A stretch of 64,000 bases of DNA from CBDFLD01 sp965249005 (GCA_965249005.1 CBDFLD010000019.1:439313-503312); one strand, 5' to 3'; positions 1-8,959 are shown, numbered from the stretch's first letter. Notes: generated from the letters alone by a model not told the origin. Numbers and translations: made by a program.

Positions 1-220
1 GTTCTACGACGCCATCTTGCCGCGAATGGACGACGTCGTGAGCTATCTGAATCAGTTTCCCCTCGACCATATGCCCGAGGACGCGCAGCGGTTGCTTTAC
101 ATGGGACTGTCGTTGATGGAGATCTCCCCGGCGATCGAGCTGCTGGGCGAGCCAGATGAGTCGGGCGTGTTCGACGCGGAACGATTCCACATCGTCGACA
201 CGGACTCGGGGCAAACATAG
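1..220 (+). CDS. Small Rieske-oxygenase companion protein, C-terminal part
   Basis: This is the 3' end of a gene whose 5' end lies before the window; the reading frame opens at base 2. It encodes about 72 residues beginning FYDAILPRM. The same protein is encoded complete at two other places here (112 aa and 118 aa, each directly after a Rieske oxygenase gene), with shared features LPRM, YLN(Q/K)(F/Y)P(L/I)D and a LSL(M/A)E(I/V)(S/A)PA(I/V)E helix. The family is not one I can name. By analogy a Rieske oxygenase gene probably sits just upstream of the window. A TTG codon at 17 is not the start, because the homology continues upstream of it. The fold appears all-helical, with no signal peptide. 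A structural or chaperone role for the oxygenase is inference only. Confidence 0.75.
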   Translation, partial: FYDAILPRMDDVVSYLNQFPLDHMPEDAQRLLYMGLSLMEISPAIELLGEPDESGVFDAERFHIVDTDSGQT

Positions 221-269
221 ACTGCAAGGGTGCGGCAGTGACCCGCGCCTTGCCAGAGGAGAATTCTGC

Positions 270-1823
270 ATGGGGGCCAGCAAACCAACATCCGACGACC
301 TGCGCGAAGCGGGAGAAGCCCTTCGTTTGGATATCACACCCGACGAGATGGCGGCCTTCACGGTCCTGTCCGAGGGAGTCACGGGGTTCTTCACGCGGTT
401 GGACCAGCTGGACGAACCCAAGCCGGCCGTGAAGTATCCTCGCAGCGGAGGCCACCGGCCGTCGTCCGAAGAAGACCCTCTCAACGCGTGGTACTGGAAG
501 TGTTCGATCAAAGGACCCGAGACGGGCGCGCTCGCGGGCAAGAAGATCGCTATCAAAGACAATGTCTGCGTGGCCGGTATGCCCATGATGAACGGCAGCC
601 ATGTGCTCGAAGGCTACGTCCCGGATGTTGACGCAACGGTGGTCACACGCATTTTGGATGCGGGCGGGGAGATCGCGGGCAAGGCCGTCTGCGAGAGTTT
701 CTGCCTTTCCGGCGGCAGCCACATGGCCGATACGGGCCCGACCCACAACCCCCACAAGCGCGGATACTCCTCCGGCGGGTCCTCGAGCGGCAGTGCCGCC
801 CTCGTGGCTGCCGGTGAGGTCGATTTGGCTATTGGTGCAGATCAGGCTGGATCGATCCGCGTGCCGAGCTCGTGGTGCGGGATCTTTGGCTTGAAACCGA
901 CCTTTGGTCTGGTTCCCTACACCGGCGCGTCATCGCTCGAGTACACGATCGACCACCTCGGCCCCATGGCCCGCAGCGCGGCGGATGCAGCCCTGTTGCT
1001 CGATGCCATCGCGGGCCCGGACGAATATGATTCCCGCCAAGCGAACGTCGGTCAAGCGAACGTCGGTCAAGCGAACGTCGGTCAAGCGAACGTCGGTGTT
1101 GACGCATACAGCCGAGCGTTGACTGCAGACGTGAAAGGATTGCGCATTGCCATCGTGAAGGAAGCATTTGCATGGGAGGGCATGTCGGAGCCGGATGTCG
1201 ACGAGGCGGTGAAGGAAGCGGCCCATCGGATGGAGAAGCAGGGTGCCTCGGTAACCACGGTTTCTCTCCCGTTTCACCGGGACGGCATGCCGATTTTTAT
1301 GGGAATCGGGCTCGAAGGTGTCACTCGAGTCATTACGCCGGGAAACGGGATGGGCAACTGCTGGAAGGGGTTCTATACCACGAGTTTGGTAGATGCCTAT
1401 GCCCGTGGCGTTGCCGAGCGTTCGGCAAAACTTTCGGCGGTGACGAAATTCGTGATGTTGATCGGTCGCCATGTACAGGACCGATATCGAGGCCACTACT
1501 ACGCGAAGGCCCAGAACCTGGCTCTAACGCTCAAGCGCAACTATGACAAGGCGCTCGAGGAAGCGGACCTGCTGGTGATGCCGACAACGCCGATGAAGGC
1601 GCGTCCCTTGCCCGCCGAGGATGCAAACACCATCGAGAGAGTGGCCAGGGCGCTAGAGCAAATTGCCAATACCTGCTCCTTTAACGTCACTGGCCATCCG
1701 GCGCTCAATGTTCCTTGCGGGGTATCCGAGGGATTGCCGGTAGGGATGTTGCTTGTCGGCAGATGCGGGGAAGATGCCACCGTGTTGCGCGCCGGCGATG
1801 CATTCGAAAAACTTGCCAGCTAA
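270..1823 (+). CDS. Amidase-signature family hydrolase with internal tandem repeat
   Basis: A 517-aa cytosolic amidase-signature enzyme that should hydrolyse a carboxamide to acid plus ammonia or amine. The catalytic triad is visible: Lys96 in IKDN, cis-Ser171 in GGSSSGS and nucleophile Ser195 in the GADQAGS motif. The ATG at 270 is chosen because AGAGGAG lies 7-8 bases upstream and the homology starts soon after it; an upstream GTG at 156 in the same frame gives a low-complexity N-terminus that overlaps the preceding gene. An unusual feature is four perfect 15-bp repeats encoding QANVG four times around residues 257-276, between the catalytic core and the substrate-binding part. The repeat lies in a likely surface loop and keeps the frame. 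The natural substrate cannot be read from the sequence. A second amidase is encoded near 36 kb. Confidence 0.9.
   Translation: MGASKPTSDDLREAGEALRLDITPDEMAAFTVLSEGVTGFFTRLDQLDEPKPAVKYPRSGGHRPSSEEDPLNAWYWKCSIKGPETGALAGKKIAIKDNVCVAGMPMMNGSHVLEGYVPDVDATVVTRILDAGGEIAGKAVCESFCLSGGSHMADTGPTHNPHKRGYSSGGSSSGSAALVAAGEVDLAIGADQAGSIRVPSSWCGIFGLKPTFGLVPYTGASSLEYTIDHLGPMARSAADAALLLDAIAGPDEYDSRQANVGQANVGQANVGQANVGVDAYSRALTADVKGLRIAIVKEAFAWEGMSEPDVDEAVKEAAHRMEKQGASVTTVSLPFHRDGMPIFMGIGLEGVTRVITPGNGMGNCWKGFYTTSLVDAYARGVAERSAKLSAVTKFVMLIGRHVQDRYRGHYYAKAQNLALTLKRNYDKALEEADLLVMPTTPMKARPLPAEDANTIERVARALEQIANTCSFNVTGHPALNVPCGVSEGLPVGMLLVGRCGEDATVLRAGDAFEKLAS
1038..1097 (+). repeat. 15-bp in-frame tandem repeat, 4 copies
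   Basis: Four perfect head-to-tail copies of CAAGCGAACGTCGGT inside the amidase gene, encoding (QANVG)x4. The period is a multiple of three, so copy-number change would preserve the frame. The unit contains the 9-mer GTCAAGCGA, which is also in the unrelated-looking 18-bp repeat inside the flavin amine oxidase gene at 26.2 kb. Confidence 0.97.
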
Positions 1824-1835
1824 GCCTAAGGGCGC

Positions 1836-2159
1836 ATGACCGCGGACAATGGGGCCTTTGTGCCAGTCTGGGATTTGAACGAGACACCGGTTGACGGTCC
1901 GGTCGCTATAGTGGTGTCTGGCAGAGAACTGGTTCTTTTTCGCCATCACGGGGGTCTAGTGGTAATGGATCGTTGGTGTCCGCATCAGACGGGCGACATG
2001 GCGCAGGGCCATATCGTTGGTAAAGCGCTCAAGTGCCCGGTTCACGGGTTTATGTTCTCCGTTGGTACGGGCCGTGGCCTCAACTGTCCCGGCTTCAGCG
2101 TTTCAGTGCATGATCTGAGTGTAAAAGACGGAATAGTCGGCGTACGGCTCAGACAATGA
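1836..2159 (+). CDS. Rieske [2Fe-2S] ferredoxin-like protein
   Basis: A 107-aa single-domain Rieske protein. The cluster ligands are visible as Cys48-x-His50 (CPHQ) and Cys67-x2-His70 (CPVHGF). This is the size of the small ferredoxin components that pass electrons to Rieske non-haem iron oxygenases, and four such oxygenases are encoded downstream. No oxygenase reductase (FAD/NADH plus ferredoxin) is visible in the window, so this protein is the best local candidate for the electron carrier, which is an inference. The gene starts 12 bases after the amidase stop and is probably co-transcribed. It has no signal peptide, so it should be cytosolic. A role as a nitrite-reductase-type small subunit is possible but nothing nearby supports it. 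Confidence 0.85.
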   Translation: MTADNGAFVPVWDLNETPVDGPVAIVVSGRELVLFRHHGGLVVMDRWCPHQTGDMAQGHIVGKALKCPVHGFMFSVGTGRGLNCPGFSVSVHDLSVKDGIVGVRLRQ

Positions 2160-2189
2160 CCCAAGTAATTACTCAGACATAGGGGTACG

Positions 2190-3683
2190 ATGTCCGACGA
2201 AATGCTTCTCAAAGGTGGTCGGGTCCTGGACCCGGCGCGAAATCTGGACGCCACGTCCACGGCGGACGTCCTGATCCGCGATCGCCGTATTGCCGCGATT
2301 GGTGAAGCCCTTCCGGTCTCGCCGGGCGCAGAGGTTTTGGATGTCGCCGGCAAGATCGTCTGCCCAGGTTTCATCGATGTTCACGTGCACGCCTACGGTG
2401 GTATAGCTTTTGCGGATCCCGACAGTATCGGGGTCAATCTGGGTACGACCGCGATGTGTGACGCGGGGGGTGCGGGTGCCTATAGCTGGGATGAGTTCCA
2501 CGCGCTGATCGTCGGTCAAACCAAGACGGATGTTTACCTCTGGCTTTTGATGGGCGCGACCGGCATATACGGATTTCAGGACGCGTGGAAGACGGTCCGG
2601 AGCCTGATCGATGTACCGATCAATCAGCTGCTCGACATCGTGGAGGCCAATCGCGAAACGATCGTGGGTCTAAAGATGGCGGGGTTTGCCGCCCTCGGCT
2701 TGGGGCCGATGAAGATGGCGAAGGGAGTGGCGGAGGTGCTCGAGCTGCCGTTGTACATGCACATCGGTGACATATTCGAAACGCCAACCACGACCTACAC
2801 GGCTCAGACTCTGGATTTGCTGAGCGCCGGCGATTATGTGACGCATTGCTTTACCCCCTGCCCCGGCAACCTGCTAGGACGGGACGGGCGATTGTTGCCC
2901 GAGGCGCTGCGAGCGCGTGATCGTGGCGTGCTGTTCGATGTCGCGTTCGGAAGCTTCAACTTTGGTTTCGATGCAGCCGAGCAGGTGATGGCTCAAGGGA
3001 TCGTGCCCTCGACGATCAGCAGCGATTTGCAGCAAGTCAATATCACGGGGCCGGTCTATTCGTTGACGCACGTGATGTCGGCGATGATGTTGTTGGGTAT
3101 GAGTTTGCATGACGTGGTCGAGCGAGTGACGATCACTCCCGCACGGCAACTGGGATTGACGGACAAGATGGGCAGCCTGGAGGTGGGTTCACCGGCCGAT
3201 GTCACGGTCATCGAGGTTCGAGACGGCGATTTTGCGTTCTCCGATGCTACGGGGGCGACTCGACAGGGAAAGCAGCTGATCGTCCCGGTGTGGACCATCA
3301 AGGGCGGTGAAGCCATTCGACCCAATCGAGAGCTGGCCGAGGCGGAGAGCAACTGGAGCATGGAAAGCGTCTTGGCTTACGATTCGGTGCCCGAAAACGC
3401 AGATTCTTTGAATACAGATCAGCGTCGCTTTCTGGCCAGGGCGGCCGACGGGTTTCGCCGCCTGGAGAAGTGGGACGGTGTCGATCTGCATCGAAGTTTT
3501 CATCGAAGCCAACAAGAGGCGAGCCTCGGGTTGCGCGAGGCAGCGGAAGCAGTTCTCGATAGTTTCATGACCTCGCGCTTCACGCCCCCGATTGGTTTCT
3601 TCCTGGGGACGCTGGAGCGTGATTTTGTTCTGGCTCGGTTGGATGAAATCGCCTCGGCCAAGACGGCGACAGTGCATAACTAG
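2190..3683 (+). CDS. Dihydroorotase-like amidohydrolase with C-terminal extension
   Basis: A 497-aa member of the amidohydrolase superfamily in the cyclic-amidohydrolase/deacetylase branch. Expected metal and catalytic residues are present in order: HVH (His65, His67) after PGFID, a probable carbamylated Lys162 in VGLKMAG, His191 (YMHIGD), His219 (THCFTP) and Asp279 (SSDLQ). This is the pattern of a binuclear enzyme hydrolysing a cyclic amide or an N-acyl group. Roughly the last 90 residues, after the usual C-terminal beta-domain, form an extra helical, charged tail that I do not recognise. The start ATG lies 30 bases after the Rieske ferredoxin stop, and a second amidohydrolase gene follows after 11 bases. 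This is consistent with an operon for breaking cyclic amides or ureides; the substrate is unknown. Confidence 0.85.
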   Translation: MSDEMLLKGGRVLDPARNLDATSTADVLIRDRRIAAIGEALPVSPGAEVLDVAGKIVCPGFIDVHVHAYGGIAFADPDSIGVNLGTTAMCDAGGAGAYSWDEFHALIVGQTKTDVYLWLLMGATGIYGFQDAWKTVRSLIDVPINQLLDIVEANRETIVGLKMAGFAALGLGPMKMAKGVAEVLELPLYMHIGDIFETPTTTYTAQTLDLLSAGDYVTHCFTPCPGNLLGRDGRLLPEALRARDRGVLFDVAFGSFNFGFDAAEQVMAQGIVPSTISSDLQQVNITGPVYSLTHVMSAMMLLGMSLHDVVERVTITPARQLGLTDKMGSLEVGSPADVTVIEVRDGDFAFSDATGATRQGKQLIVPVWTIKGGEAIRPNRELAEAESNWSMESVLAYDSVPENADSLNTDQRRFLARAADGFRRLEKWDGVDLHRSFHRSQQEASLGLREAAEAVLDSFMTSRFTPPIGFFLGTLERDFVLARLDEIASAKTATVHN

Positions 3684-3694
3684 GAGAGAGGGCG

Positions 3695-5077
3695 ATGCGT
3701 GCCATAGACATTCTCATTGACAGAGCGACCATCATCACGATGGACAGTGAGCGCCGGGTCATCCGCGATGGCGCCATTGCGGTCGAGTCCGATCGTATTC
3801 TGGAGGTGGGCAAAAGCTCGGATCTCGATGGAAAATATCGACCCAAGAAACGGATCCAGGCGGAGGACTATGTCGTGTTGCCGGGATTCATCAATGGGGA
3901 TGTGCACATCACCGGCATGCTCTATCGATGCTTTGTCCCGGACAATGTCAACTCCTACCCGATGATCTATGAATGGGTTTTCCCGATGTACGAGGGTTTC
4001 ACTCCCGAAGACGAATACCACGCGACATGCCTCGGAAGCCTGGAGATGATTCGCACCGGCACGACCACCTTTGCAGAGGGCGGGAGTACGGATGATGTCT
4101 CTGCCGTTGCTCGGGCAGCCGATGAAACCGGCATTCGGGCCATCCTGGGACGCTGGAGTTGGGATCTGGTGCAGGAGAGCCGGAAGTTCCGCATGACCAC
4201 CGACGAGGCCCTGAAGGATTGCGAACGGCTGCTCGGAGAGTTTCGCAGCCGGAATCATCCCCGCATCTCTTTTCATCCGATGCTGCTCGGCATCGGAACG
4301 GCTTCCGACGAGTTGATCAAAGGAGCCAAGGCACTGGCGGATCAATACGATGTGACGCTCAGCATGCATCGCAATGAAGATGCAACCGAGGTGGATCAAT
4401 GCTTCAGTGCGGTTGGCAAAAAGCCCATTGAATATCTGGAGGATATCGGAGCGCTGGGAAGCAACCTGCGGTTGCGTCACATGGCCTATACTAGTGACGA
4501 AGAAGTGGCCGCGATGGCCCGTCACGATGTCAAAGTCATCGCGGACATGACTTCGTATTTGAGACTCGCATACGGTATCACGCGTCACGGGAAGTTCCCC
4601 GAGATGCTAGAGCAAGGGATTTGTGTGTCTCTCGGGGTCGACGGTGCGACTTCCTCGGACTTCCTCGACATGGGTAGAGCGATGCACATTGCGGCATCCG
4701 TGTTCAAGGACAGCCGGATGGACGGCCAGCTCGTTCCAACCGAGCAAGCGCTGGAGATGGCCACGATCAACGGCGCGAAATCCTTGGGGATGGAGGACTC
4801 TATCGGATCCCTGGAAGCGGGCAAGAAGGCGGATATCATTCTGTTTGATCGAATGCGGCCGGAATGGGTTCCGATGTGGGATCCGGCTAGCACGCTCGTG
4901 TGGTCGGCGGACGGCAAGAGCGTCGATACCGTCATCATTGACGGAAACGTAGTGCTGGAACGAGGAGAATTCGCCGGGATTGACGAAAGAGAGGTGTTGA
5001 ACCGGGCAGCAAACCAGGCAAAGGAATGCAACGAGCGAATCGGCCTGCCGCTGAAAACGCGCTGGCCGGTTGTCTGA
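3695..5077 (+). CDS. AtzA/TrzA-type amidohydrolase (deaminase-like) with altered HxH motif
   Basis: A 460-aa amidohydrolase of the cytosine-deaminase/ATZ-TRZ type, a family that hydrolytically deaminates or dechlorinates N-heterocycles, guanine, melamine and S-adenosylhomocysteine derivatives. The N-terminal half-barrel, the later His (SMHRNED), the RHMAY histidine and the Asp in LGVDGATSSDFLD are recognisable. One feature is odd: the first metal motif, normally N-x-H-x-H, reads NGDVH, so His is replaced by Asp69 and only His71 remains. The metal site may therefore be atypical or the specificity changed. An AGGAGAGAGGG ribosome-binding site precedes the ATG. Creatinine- or hydantoin-related deamination would fit the HyuA/HyuB and Grd genes nearby but is not shown. 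Confidence 0.83.
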   Translation: MRAIDILIDRATIITMDSERRVIRDGAIAVESDRILEVGKSSDLDGKYRPKKRIQAEDYVVLPGFINGDVHITGMLYRCFVPDNVNSYPMIYEWVFPMYEGFTPEDEYHATCLGSLEMIRTGTTTFAEGGSTDDVSAVARAADETGIRAILGRWSWDLVQESRKFRMTTDEALKDCERLLGEFRSRNHPRISFHPMLLGIGTASDELIKGAKALADQYDVTLSMHRNEDATEVDQCFSAVGKKPIEYLEDIGALGSNLRLRHMAYTSDEEVAAMARHDVKVIADMTSYLRLAYGITRHGKFPEMLEQGICVSLGVDGATSSDFLDMGRAMHIAASVFKDSRMDGQLVPTEQALEMATINGAKSLGMEDSIGSLEAGKKADIILFDRMRPEWVPMWDPASTLVWSADGKSVDTVIIDGNVVLERGEFAGIDEREVLNRAANQAKECNERIGLPLKTRWPVV

Positions 5078-5116
5078 GAACGCTTATAAATATTCTAGAG
5101 GAAAGAGGGAATCAAA

Positions 5117-6316
5117 ATGGCCTCCACAGCGAATAACAGACAATGGGCCACCCAATATCCGGAGCTAGGCACCGACCCTGTTCCGATAGAACCTTGTCTG
5201 TCGCATGACTATTACGAGCGTGAGCGAGAACGCATATATCGCCGCGTGTGGCTCAACGTGGGGCGAGAAGACGAAGTGCCACGAAACGGAGATTACTTTG
5301 TCAAAGATATCGCGGCAGTCGACAGTTCGATCCTGATCGTTCGGGGAAAGGACGGTTCGATTCGCGGTTTTCATAATGTATGTACTCATCGAGGGAACAA
5401 GGTAACCCGGGCCAACCGAGGGCACAGCAATGGGTTCGTCTGTGGTTTTCATGGATGGGCCTATGATCTGAAAGGCGATCTCATTCACGTGTCCGATGAA
5501 GATCAGTTCTTCGGTCTGGACAAGGCAAGTTGCGGTTTGACTCCTGTGGCGACGGAGGTTTGGGAGGGCTTCATCTTCATCAACGTCGATCCGGAGCCCC
5601 GGCAAACGTTAGCCGAATTTCTTGGCGAGTGGGGCGAAGCACTGAGCGGTTATGAGTTCGGAAGCATGGTTCTGCGTGATCACTACCTGGCTGAAGTTCA
5701 CGTGAACTGGAAAGTGGCGCTCGATGCGTTTCAGGAAGCCTGGCACGCGCCGTTCGTGCACAAACGTTCGGGCGGTGCCGCCTACGCAAGCAAGGACAAT
5801 CCCTACCTTCACGTCTTGCAATTCAAACTCTATCCACTCCATCGCATGATGTCCGTTCCCGGTAATCTAGAGTTCGTGCCGACTCCGATTCAGATCTATG
5901 CGCATCAATTCGGCAAGTCCTACATCAGTCGAGAAGGCTCCGGAGCCGAGTTGCCGCCGGGAATCAATCCCACCCGAAGCCCAATCTGGATGTTCGATTC
6001 CAACTACATCTTTCCGAATTTCTCGATCTTTGTGTTCGACGGGATGTTCTTCACGTACCACTTCTGGCCTCTGGCCTCCGATCGAACGCTATGGGAGACG
6101 AGGACATACTACCCACCGGCGCAGGATGCGGGAGAGCGCTTCAGCCAGGAATATGCCAAATGCGCTCTCCGCGACACCTGGCTCGAGGATTTGAGCACGT
6201 TGGAGAACATCCAGGCCGCCATTTCCTCACGCAGCGTCAAGCACTTCAAGCTCCAAGATCAAGAGATTCTCGTGCGGCACTCTTACAAAGTTATCGCCGA
6301 TCACGTTGGCGAATGA
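5117..6316 (+). CDS. Rieske non-haem iron oxygenase, alpha subunit (copy 1)
   Basis: A 399-aa oxygenase that would insert oxygen into, or oxidatively N- or O-dealkylate, its substrate. The Rieske ligands are Cys89-x-His91 and Cys109-x2-His112. The mononuclear iron site is NWK...FQEAWHAPFVH, with His210 and His215. The residue that bridges the two iron centres, Asp in classical ring-hydroxylating dioxygenases, is Glu207 here, a feature described for the carnitine oxygenase CntA. The four oxygenases of this window share the N-terminus W-x-T-x2-(Y/H)-PELGT. GAGGAAAGAGGG precedes the ATG. A second oxygenase gene follows 101 bases later. No beta subunit or reductase is adjacent. The substrate is unknown; both an aromatic and a quaternary-amine substrate are open. 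Confidence 0.93.
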   Translation: MASTANNRQWATQYPELGTDPVPIEPCLSHDYYERERERIYRRVWLNVGREDEVPRNGDYFVKDIAAVDSSILIVRGKDGSIRGFHNVCTHRGNKVTRANRGHSNGFVCGFHGWAYDLKGDLIHVSDEDQFFGLDKASCGLTPVATEVWEGFIFINVDPEPRQTLAEFLGEWGEALSGYEFGSMVLRDHYLAEVHVNWKVALDAFQEAWHAPFVHKRSGGAAYASKDNPYLHVLQFKLYPLHRMMSVPGNLEFVPTPIQIYAHQFGKSYISREGSGAELPPGINPTRSPIWMFDSNYIFPNFSIFVFDGMFFTYHFWPLASDRTLWETRTYYPPAQDAGERFSQEYAKCALRDTWLEDLSTLENIQAAISSRSVKHFKLQDQEILVRHSYKVIADHVGE

Positions 6317-6417
6317 GGTGGAAGGCGGAAGTGGCGTAGTAGCCGACGGGTGAGCCGGAGGACATTCTTCATCGGCGATCTGACGAAAGAGGAAGGTACG
6401 AGGCGAGGCAACGATTA

Positions 6418-7611
6418 ATGAAGGCCAACAGTTGGACGACCCAATATCCGGAACTCGGAACGGGACCAGTTCCGATTGCCCCGTATGTTTCGGAGGAGCG
6501 CTTCGAGCGAGAACGAGAATTGATCTATGGCCGGACGTGGCTCAACGTCGGACGTGTGGAAGAGGTTCCCGAGCCGGGAGACTATGTCGTCAAAGATCTG
6601 GCCGTGTGCAATGCCTCGATTCTCGTGGTGCGCGGAAAGGATGGCATTATCCGCGGATTCCACAATGTCTGTACCCATCGAGGCAACAAGGTCGCGCGAC
6701 GATGCCGCGGGCACGGTAATGGTTTCGTCTGTGGCTTTCACGGCTGGGCCTACGATCTGTCGGGAAACCTGATCCACGTGAGTGACGAGGATGAGTTCTT
6801 CGACTTGGACAAAGGGGAGCAGGGACTACCCCCGGTGGCCACCGATGTATGGGAGGGTTTCATCTTCATCCATCTCGATTCTCCCCCGGCGCAGAGCCTC
6901 AAGGAGTTTCTTGGAGAGCTCGGCGAAGGGCTGGCAGGGTATCGGTTCAGCGATTTGATGCCTTCCGGGTCGTATCGGGCGGAGGTGAATGCGAACTGGA
7001 AGGTCACTCTGAATTCGTTTCAAGAGGGATATCACGTTCCGTTTCTGCATCGTCGGTCGGCGGGTCGCGCCTATGCAGACAATAAGAATCCAACCATCCA
7101 CGCGCTGCACTTCGAGCTCTATGAGCTACACCGAATGATGTCCATCTCGGGTAGCGCCGCGTACCGGCCGACGACGACCGAGATACTGGCTCACCAATTC
7201 GGCACGACCGTGACCAAGGTGGCTACAGAGGCGGACACGCGCGCCCGCCCCCCGGGACTGAATCCGTCCCGCAGTGATGGGTGGGTTTTCGACATGCTGG
7301 TGTTCTTTCCCAATTTCTTCATGTTTGTCTTCGATAGCAGCTACTTCACCTATAACTTCTGGCCAGTGTCGATCGATCGCACGATCTGGGAGACGAAGAC
7401 GTACTATCCGAAGGCGACCAAAGCCGGACAGCGCTTCAGCCAAGAGTATGCCAATTGCGCGCTCCGGGATACACTACGGGAAGACGGAAACACGTTGGAA
7501 GCGATTCAGGCGACGCTGGTGTCGGGGGCAAAGAAACATTTCATCTTGCAAGACCAGGAAATTCTGGTTCGCCATTCGCATCAAGTGATCGAAGATCTGA
7601 CGGCATCATGA
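6418..7611 (+). CDS. Rieske non-haem iron oxygenase, alpha subunit (copy 2)
   Basis: A 397-aa paralogue of the oxygenase immediately upstream, very similar through the Rieske and catalytic domains. The ligands are Cys85, His87, Cys105 and His108 for the cluster, and Glu203 (bridging position), His206 and His211 in FQEGYHVPFLH for the catalytic iron. Unlike copies 3 and 4, this copy and copy 1 lack an adjacent companion gene. The roughly 100 bases between copies 1 and 2 hold only a weak purine-rich ribosome-binding region, suggesting a recent tandem duplication with a retained leader. Two alpha subunits in tandem could act on successive substrates, for example stepwise demethylation, or form a hetero-oligomer; both ideas are inference. 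Confidence 0.93.
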   Translation: MKANSWTTQYPELGTGPVPIAPYVSEERFERERELIYGRTWLNVGRVEEVPEPGDYVVKDLAVCNASILVVRGKDGIIRGFHNVCTHRGNKVARRCRGHGNGFVCGFHGWAYDLSGNLIHVSDEDEFFDLDKGEQGLPPVATDVWEGFIFIHLDSPPAQSLKEFLGELGEGLAGYRFSDLMPSGSYRAEVNANWKVTLNSFQEGYHVPFLHRRSAGRAYADNKNPTIHALHFELYELHRMMSISGSAAYRPTTTEILAHQFGTTVTKVATEADTRARPPGLNPSRSDGWVFDMLVFFPNFFMFVFDSSYFTYNFWPVSIDRTIWETKTYYPKATKAGQRFSQEYANCALRDTLREDGNTLEAIQATLVSGAKKHFILQDQEILVRHSHQVIEDLTAS

Positions 7612-7682
7612 CGTGACACTTTTGGCTGCCGGACGGCGCAAGTCGTCACACGGGCGGGAAACCTTCTTGAGGAGACGGGGTA

Positions 7683-8087
7683 ATGGATAAAGAGTTCAAG
7701 GAACCAGTGGTCATCAGCTTCACGGACGATCGATTCGAGAAGGAGATCGTTCCGGGAGTGGCTGTGATGAGGCACGCCTTCGGGAACGAAATGAGCTTTG
7801 CGCTTTTCAAGATCAACAAGGGACAGGGTGGGAAGTTTCCCAAGGTGTTTCATCAGCACGGCGAGGAAATTGGTATCCAGCTGCGGGGGAGCGCGACAGT
7901 CTGGGCTTGCGGCAAGGAGTACACCATCAACCAAGGGGAAGCGATCGTCATTCCCGCCGAAGTGGATCACGCGGGTATCTTCGGCGAGGAAGACGGTTTG
8001 TTGCTCGCCATTGCGACGCCGCCGCGCAAGGACTACGGTCCGGCAAATTGGGAACCCGCTAGCGAAGGCAATGTGGTTGAAGATTAA
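7683..8087 (+). CDS. Cupin-domain protein (copy 1)
   Basis: A 134-aa single cupin barrel. Metal-ligand-like residues are His57 and His59, a glutamate in the HQHGEE stretch, and His96 in the second motif (PAEVDH). Such small cupins act as metal-dependent isomerases, dioxygenases or lyases, or as binding proteins, so the exact reaction cannot be assigned. A paralogue of nearly the same length is encoded directly upstream of grdB (near 19.1 kb), sharing the layout VPG-x5-(R/K)HA(F/Y)G; a more distant cupin follows the IS element near 42.1 kb. The start ATG is preceded by GAGGAGACGGGG, and the SDR gene follows after 14 bases with its own GGGAGGGATG signal. Confidence 0.85.
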   Translation: MDKEFKEPVVISFTDDRFEKEIVPGVAVMRHAFGNEMSFALFKINKGQGGKFPKVFHQHGEEIGIQLRGSATVWACGKEYTINQGEAIVIPAEVDHAGIFGEEDGLLLAIATPPRKDYGPANWEPASEGNVVED

Positions 8088-8101
8088 CCGGGAGGGATGA
8101 A

Positions 8102-8890
8102 ATGTCAGGGCAATTTGATGGGAAAGTAGCGCTGGTCACAGGGGGTGGCTCAGGTATCGGACATACGACGGCACTGACCTTTGCGAGTCAGGGGGCCAAG
8201 GTGGCGGTGGCCGACATCGCGCCGAAGGGCGGCGAAGCGACGGTGGCAATGATCAAGGAATTGGGCGGGGATGCAATGTTCGTCCAGACCGATGTCACAC
8301 GGGCAGTCGAGGTAGAAGCGATGGTTTCGCACACCGCGAGTAGGTATGGACGTTTGGACTTCGCCTTCAACAACGCCGGCATCGACGGTGATTTTGCGAC
8401 GATCGAGAGTCACACAGAAGAGAACTTTGACCGGGTCATCGGTATCAACTTGAAAGGCGTATGGCTGGGGTTGAAGTATCAGATTCCCCAGATGCTCGAG
8501 CAGGGCGGCGGAGTGATCATCAACACGGCCTCGACCGCAGGACTGATTGGGTACCGGACCATGGGTGTCTACGTCGCGAGCAAGCATGGGGTCGTTGGGA
8601 TGACCAAGTCCGCGGCGTTGGAGTATGCGAACAAGAACATTCGCATTCTGGCGGTCTGCCCGGGCGCCATTCGTACCCCGATGATCGACGAATTCGTGGG
8701 GGAAAACGCGGAAGTCGAAACGGCGATGAACAGCATGCAGCCGCTAGGCCGGATGGGGAAGCCGGAAGAAATTGCCAATGTGGTGACCTGGTTGTGCTCG
8801 GATGCGGCGTCTTTCATGACAGGAGCCGCCATCCCGGTAGAAGGCGGGACCGTGGCGCAGTCGGGATTCTTTCCCCCTGTTCCCGAGTAG
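8102..8890 (+). CDS. Short-chain dehydrogenase/reductase (classical SDR, copy 1)
   Basis: A 262-aa classical SDR that would oxidise or reduce an alcohol/ketone with NAD(P). The cofactor motif TGGGSGIG is at residues 13-20, NNAG at 90-93, and the catalytic residues are Ser144, Tyr157 and Lys161 (YVASK). Asp38 at the end of beta-2 (VADI) favours NAD(H). The C-terminal GG(T)-type motif (VEGGTVAQ) is intact. It lies 14 bases after the first cupin gene and about 70 bases before hyuA, so it is probably in the same transcript. The reaction in the pathway is unknown. A second SDR is encoded near 31.1 kb beside the MFS carrier. Confidence 0.92.
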   Translation: MSGQFDGKVALVTGGGSGIGHTTALTFASQGAKVAVADIAPKGGEATVAMIKELGGDAMFVQTDVTRAVEVEAMVSHTASRYGRLDFAFNNAGIDGDFATIESHTEENFDRVIGINLKGVWLGLKYQIPQMLEQGGGVIINTASTAGLIGYRTMGVYVASKHGVVGMTKSAALEYANKNIRILAVCPGAIRTPMIDEFVGENAEVETAMNSMQPLGRMGKPEEIANVVTWLCSDAASFMTGAAIPVEGGTVAQSGFFPPVPE

Positions 8891-8959
8891 TCACGGAGAA
8901 CGTAGTCTTGCTGGCGGCGATGCTCGCGGGCAGTCGCTGCGCGTACTAACGGAGGAAGC

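Noticed and set aside
1038..1097. Assembly artefact or CRISPR-like repeat
   Set aside because: No spacers, perfect in-frame tandem units inside an otherwise normal amidase gene; an assembly error cannot be fully excluded but nothing suggests it.
3680..4588. 302-codon - strand open frame opposite the AtzA-type gene
   Set aside because: Shadow of a homologous gene; no own homology.
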